Assembly (NCBI GenBank): GCA_027484915.1
Contig: JAIXSA010000041.1
Span: 1 to 59,377 of the forward strand
Direction of reading: 5' to 3'
Origin: Paracoccaceae bacterium
GTDB lineage: Bacteria > Pseudomonadota > Alphaproteobacteria > Rhodobacterales > Rhodobacteraceae
Length of the DNA stretch: 59,377 nt
The notes below the pieces were generated by a model that was given only the letters and a program-made list of their open reading frames with translations, had not been told where the DNA came from and did no database searches. The translations under genes and the position numbers were made by a program. Positions 57,900 through 59,377 of the stretch are shown here, piece after piece (positions within the stretch are counted from its first letter, which is position 1; the number at the start of each line of letters is the position of its first letter).

Positions 57900-58523
57900 T
57901 CAGGCGGCGATATAGCGGTCGCGGCGATGGTTGACGGCGAGAAACAGCGAAAAGACCGCTGCGCCGAGGAAGCTGTAGGCGAGCGTGTCGAACGGCATCA
58001 CCAGCGCAGCGAGCCCGAAGATCACCACATCGGACAACAGCTGCGCATGGCCTGCGGGAAAGCCGGTGCGGTCCTGAAGTTCGATCCAAAGGACCGAAAG
58101 CCCGCCGAAGCTGCCGCCGTGGCGGATTGCGGCCAGAGCCGCAATCCCGAAGAGAAGTCCAAAAAGGATGGCGGCCACGGCGGGTTCGATGCGGCCAAGC
58201 TCGATCCAATGCGGCAGCACCGCCACCAGCCCGGACAGCGCCGCCGTGGTGACCAACGTCTTCAGGGCAAATGCCGCGCCCATCCGCCGCCAGGCAAGGC
58301 CCAGGAAGGGCAGGGTCACGGCGAAATAGACGGCAGGGAAGGGCAGGTCGGTGACATGGGCGATCAGCACCGCAATGCCGGTGGTCTGCCCGGTGACAAA
58401 GCCCATATGCGTCAGGATGTGCATCCCGAAGGCGGCCATGATGACCCCGAAGCCAATGCCTTGCGCATCGTCGACGGCACTGTGTCGGGGCCGGTCGGAG
58501 ATCTGGTCGGGACGGTCGGGCAT
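57900..58523 (-). CDS. YitT family membrane protein
   Basis: A 207-residue inner-membrane protein with about five spans; 'GIGFGVIMAAFGMHIL' begins the first and 'GFVTGQTTGIAVLIAHVT' the second, followed by 'FGGLSVLWIELQDRTGFPAG'. This fits the YitT/DUF161 group, whose function is unknown (a transport role has been suggested). ATG at 58523 with GGAG is chosen over an upstream start. It diverges from the RibD-like reductase. Confidence 0.78.
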   Translation of the reverse strand: MPDRPDQISDRPRHSAVDDAQGIGFGVIMAAFGMHILTHMGFVTGQTTGIAVLIAHVTDLPFPAVYFAVTLPFLGLAWRRMGAAFALKTLVTTAALSGLVAVLPHWIELGRIEPAVAAILFGLLFGIAALAAIRHGGSFGGLSVLWIELQDRTGFPAGHAQLLSDVVIFGLAALVMPFDTLAYSFLGAAVFSLFLAVNHRRDRYIAA

Positions 58524-58571
58524 CGGCGGCTCCGCTAGGATATATGGGTCATATGTGCTGACGTAAACCAA

Positions 58572-58586
58572 GTCAATAATATTGAC
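58572..58586. promoter_or_regulatory. Palindromic operator between divergent YitT and reductase genes
   Basis: GTCAATA-A-TATTGAC is a perfect 15-base inverted repeat in an AT-rich pocket, about 50 bases upstream of the YitT-family start and 90 bases upstream of the reductase start. It does not match FNR or LexA consensus; the cognate regulator is not in the window. Confidence 0.4.
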
Positions 58587-58678
58587 CTTCTGTGCCTGAT
58601 GTTCCCGTTAGGTTCTTGACGCATCCTTCCCGCCGCGCAACACCGCACGCCTTTCTGCTGCAGCTATTGGAGGACGAC

Positions 58679-59224
58679 ATGACCAGACATCTGCCATCGG
58701 CCGAAGTGTTCATTGCCACCAGTTTCGACGGTTACATCGCGCGCCCGGACGGGGACATCGACTGGCTCACCAGCCGCCCGGTGCCCGAGGGTGAGGATTT
58801 CGGCTATGCGGCCTTCCAGGACGGGATCGGCGCGATGGTCATGGGGCGGGAAAGCTTCGAGAAGGTGCTGACCTTCCCGGACTGGCCCTACAAGACTCCG
58901 GTGGTGGTTCTAAGCCGTACGCCGGAGAAGGTGACGGTGCCAGACCCGCTGAAGGACAAGGTCCGGGTCAGCGGGAAGGGTCCGCGGGCGGTACTGGAGG
59001 AGCTGGGGGCCAGGGGTGTCGCCCGGGTCTACATCGACGGCGGCCAGACGATCCGCAGTTTCGTGGCCGAAGGTCTGGTGCGCCGCATGATCGTGACCTT
59101 GATCCCGGTGCTGCTGGGGCAGGGCCGCCCGCTTTGGGGCCATGGGGCCGGCGACGTGAACCTGACGCTCGTCTCGACGCGGCACTGGGAGAACGGGTTC
59201 GTGCAGGTGGAATACCGCGCATAA
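58679..59224 (+). CDS. Dihydrofolate reductase/RibD C-terminal family protein
   Basis: A 181-residue protein of the DHFR-like fold (RibD_C). It opens 'AEVFIATSFDGYIARPDGDI' and contains 'MVMGRESFEKVL' and 'VARVYIDGGQTIRSFVAEG', as in the YyaP/YwjB group of reductases. The substrate is unknown; the protein is too far from FolA or RibD to assign either. GGAGG sits seven bases before the ATG. A hairpin and a 28-base palindrome follow. Confidence 0.85.
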   Translation: MTRHLPSAEVFIATSFDGYIARPDGDIDWLTSRPVPEGEDFGYAAFQDGIGAMVMGRESFEKVLTFPDWPYKTPVVVLSRTPEKVTVPDPLKDKVRVSGKGPRAVLEELGARGVARVYIDGGQTIRSFVAEGLVRRMIVTLIPVLLGQGRPLWGHGAGDVNLTLVSTRHWENGFVQVEYRA

Positions 59225-59229
59225 GGAAA

Positions 59230-59253
59230 GGGCCGGAGGTTTCCCCCCGGCCC
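59230..59253 (+). terminator. Hairpin after the RibD-like gene
   Basis: A seven-base stem (GGGCCGG with CCGGCCC) around a ten-base loop begins six bases after the stop codon. There is no T-run. Confidence 0.5.
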
Positions 59254-59262
59254 CAACGCCAA

Positions 59263-59290
59263 GTAGGGTGGGCGATATCGCCCACCCTAC
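59263..59290. repeat. Perfect 28-base palindrome between convergent genes, copy 2
   Basis: Identical in sequence to the element at 55892-55919 (half-site GTAGGGTGGGCGAT). It lies between the stop of the RibD-like gene and the stop of the minus-strand fragment at 59296. Confidence 0.85.
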
Positions 59291-59295
59291 GATCG

Positions 59296-59377
59296 TCAGC
59301 CTTTCAGCGCCTTGTTCAGGTACTCGTCGACCTTTTCCAGATAGCCCATTGTGGTCAGCCACTTCTGGTCCGGCCCC
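59296..59377 (-). CDS. C-terminal fragment of an unidentified gene
   Basis: Only the last 26 codons are inside the window. The protein ends 'GYLEKVDEYLNKALKG' preceded by 'GPDQKWLTTM'. The frame is open to the window edge. The amphipathic, Lys-rich end is compatible with a periplasmic solute-binding protein but is too short to assign. Confidence 0.5.
   Translation of the reverse strand, partial: GPDQKWLTTMGYLEKVDEYLNKALKG

Overview
This is a GC-rich chromosomal stretch from an alphaproteobacterium, most probably a member of the Rhodobacteraceae (Rhodobacter/Tabrizicola/Gemmobacter type). Support comes from the gene order dusB-ntrB-ntrC-ntrY-ntrX-trkA-trkH-hfq-hflX, an NtrC that lacks the sigma-54 contact loop, a fused IspDF, a recA operator of the GAAC-N7-GAAC type, and small families (DUF6477, DUF6456, DUF1127) that are common in this group. 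Almost all of the window is densely packed housekeeping and accessory metabolism. No IS element, prophage, CRISPR array, tRNA or rRNA gene was seen, and no intergenic gap exceeds 300 bases.

Layout. 1-6.5 kb: the end of rplM, rpsI, a VOC-fold protein, a small DUF1127 protein divergent from a MocR-type regulator, an 86-residue orphan, and a polyamine-type ABC transporter operon (two permeases and an ATPase). 6.5-15.6 kb: SH3-repeat periplasmic protein, ppk2-tetR pair, alpha/beta hydrolase, metA, a P-loop ATPase, a FadL-like outer-membrane protein, a DMT exporter, a zinc alcohol dehydrogenase and a nitroreductase. 15.8-28 kb: SAM methyltransferase, guaA, an MttB-family methyltransferase, the divergent DUF6477/DUF6456 pair, a LysE exporter, an unknown 217-residue protein, lipA, a porin, two c-type cytochromes, hpt and a COQ10/RatA-like protein. 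28-33 kb: secreted esterase, amtB, and the minus-strand run ispDF-pgpA-cinA.

32.5-44.5 kb is the regulatory core: dusB, two nitrogen-related two-component systems (NtrBC, NtrYX), potassium uptake TrkAH, then hfq-hflX. The genes overlap by start/stop codons within sub-blocks. A near-ideal palindromic NtrC-type site lies across the predicted dusB promoter and suggests autoregulation. hflX has no ATG, GTG or TTG available for its conserved N-terminus and probably starts at a CTG overlapping the hfq stop.

44.7-59.4 kb: penicillin-acylase/GNAT pair, a beta-hydroxyacid dehydrogenase, a SYLF lipoprotein, a sulfotransferase-like protein, recA overlapping a MOSC gene, alaS-DUF1330, a class II glutamine amidotransferase, typA, a YitT-family membrane protein, a RibD/DHFR-like reductase and a C-terminal fragment at the window edge.

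No clearly new multi-gene system was found. The most novel-looking signals are non-coding: a roughly 75-base structured repeat family in three copies (about 7.3, 48.8 and 57.8 kb) with a covarying terminal palindrome; a perfect 28-base palindrome placed twice between convergent gene pairs (55.9 and 59.3 kb); and several operator-like sites (MocR, FNR, NtrC, LexA).
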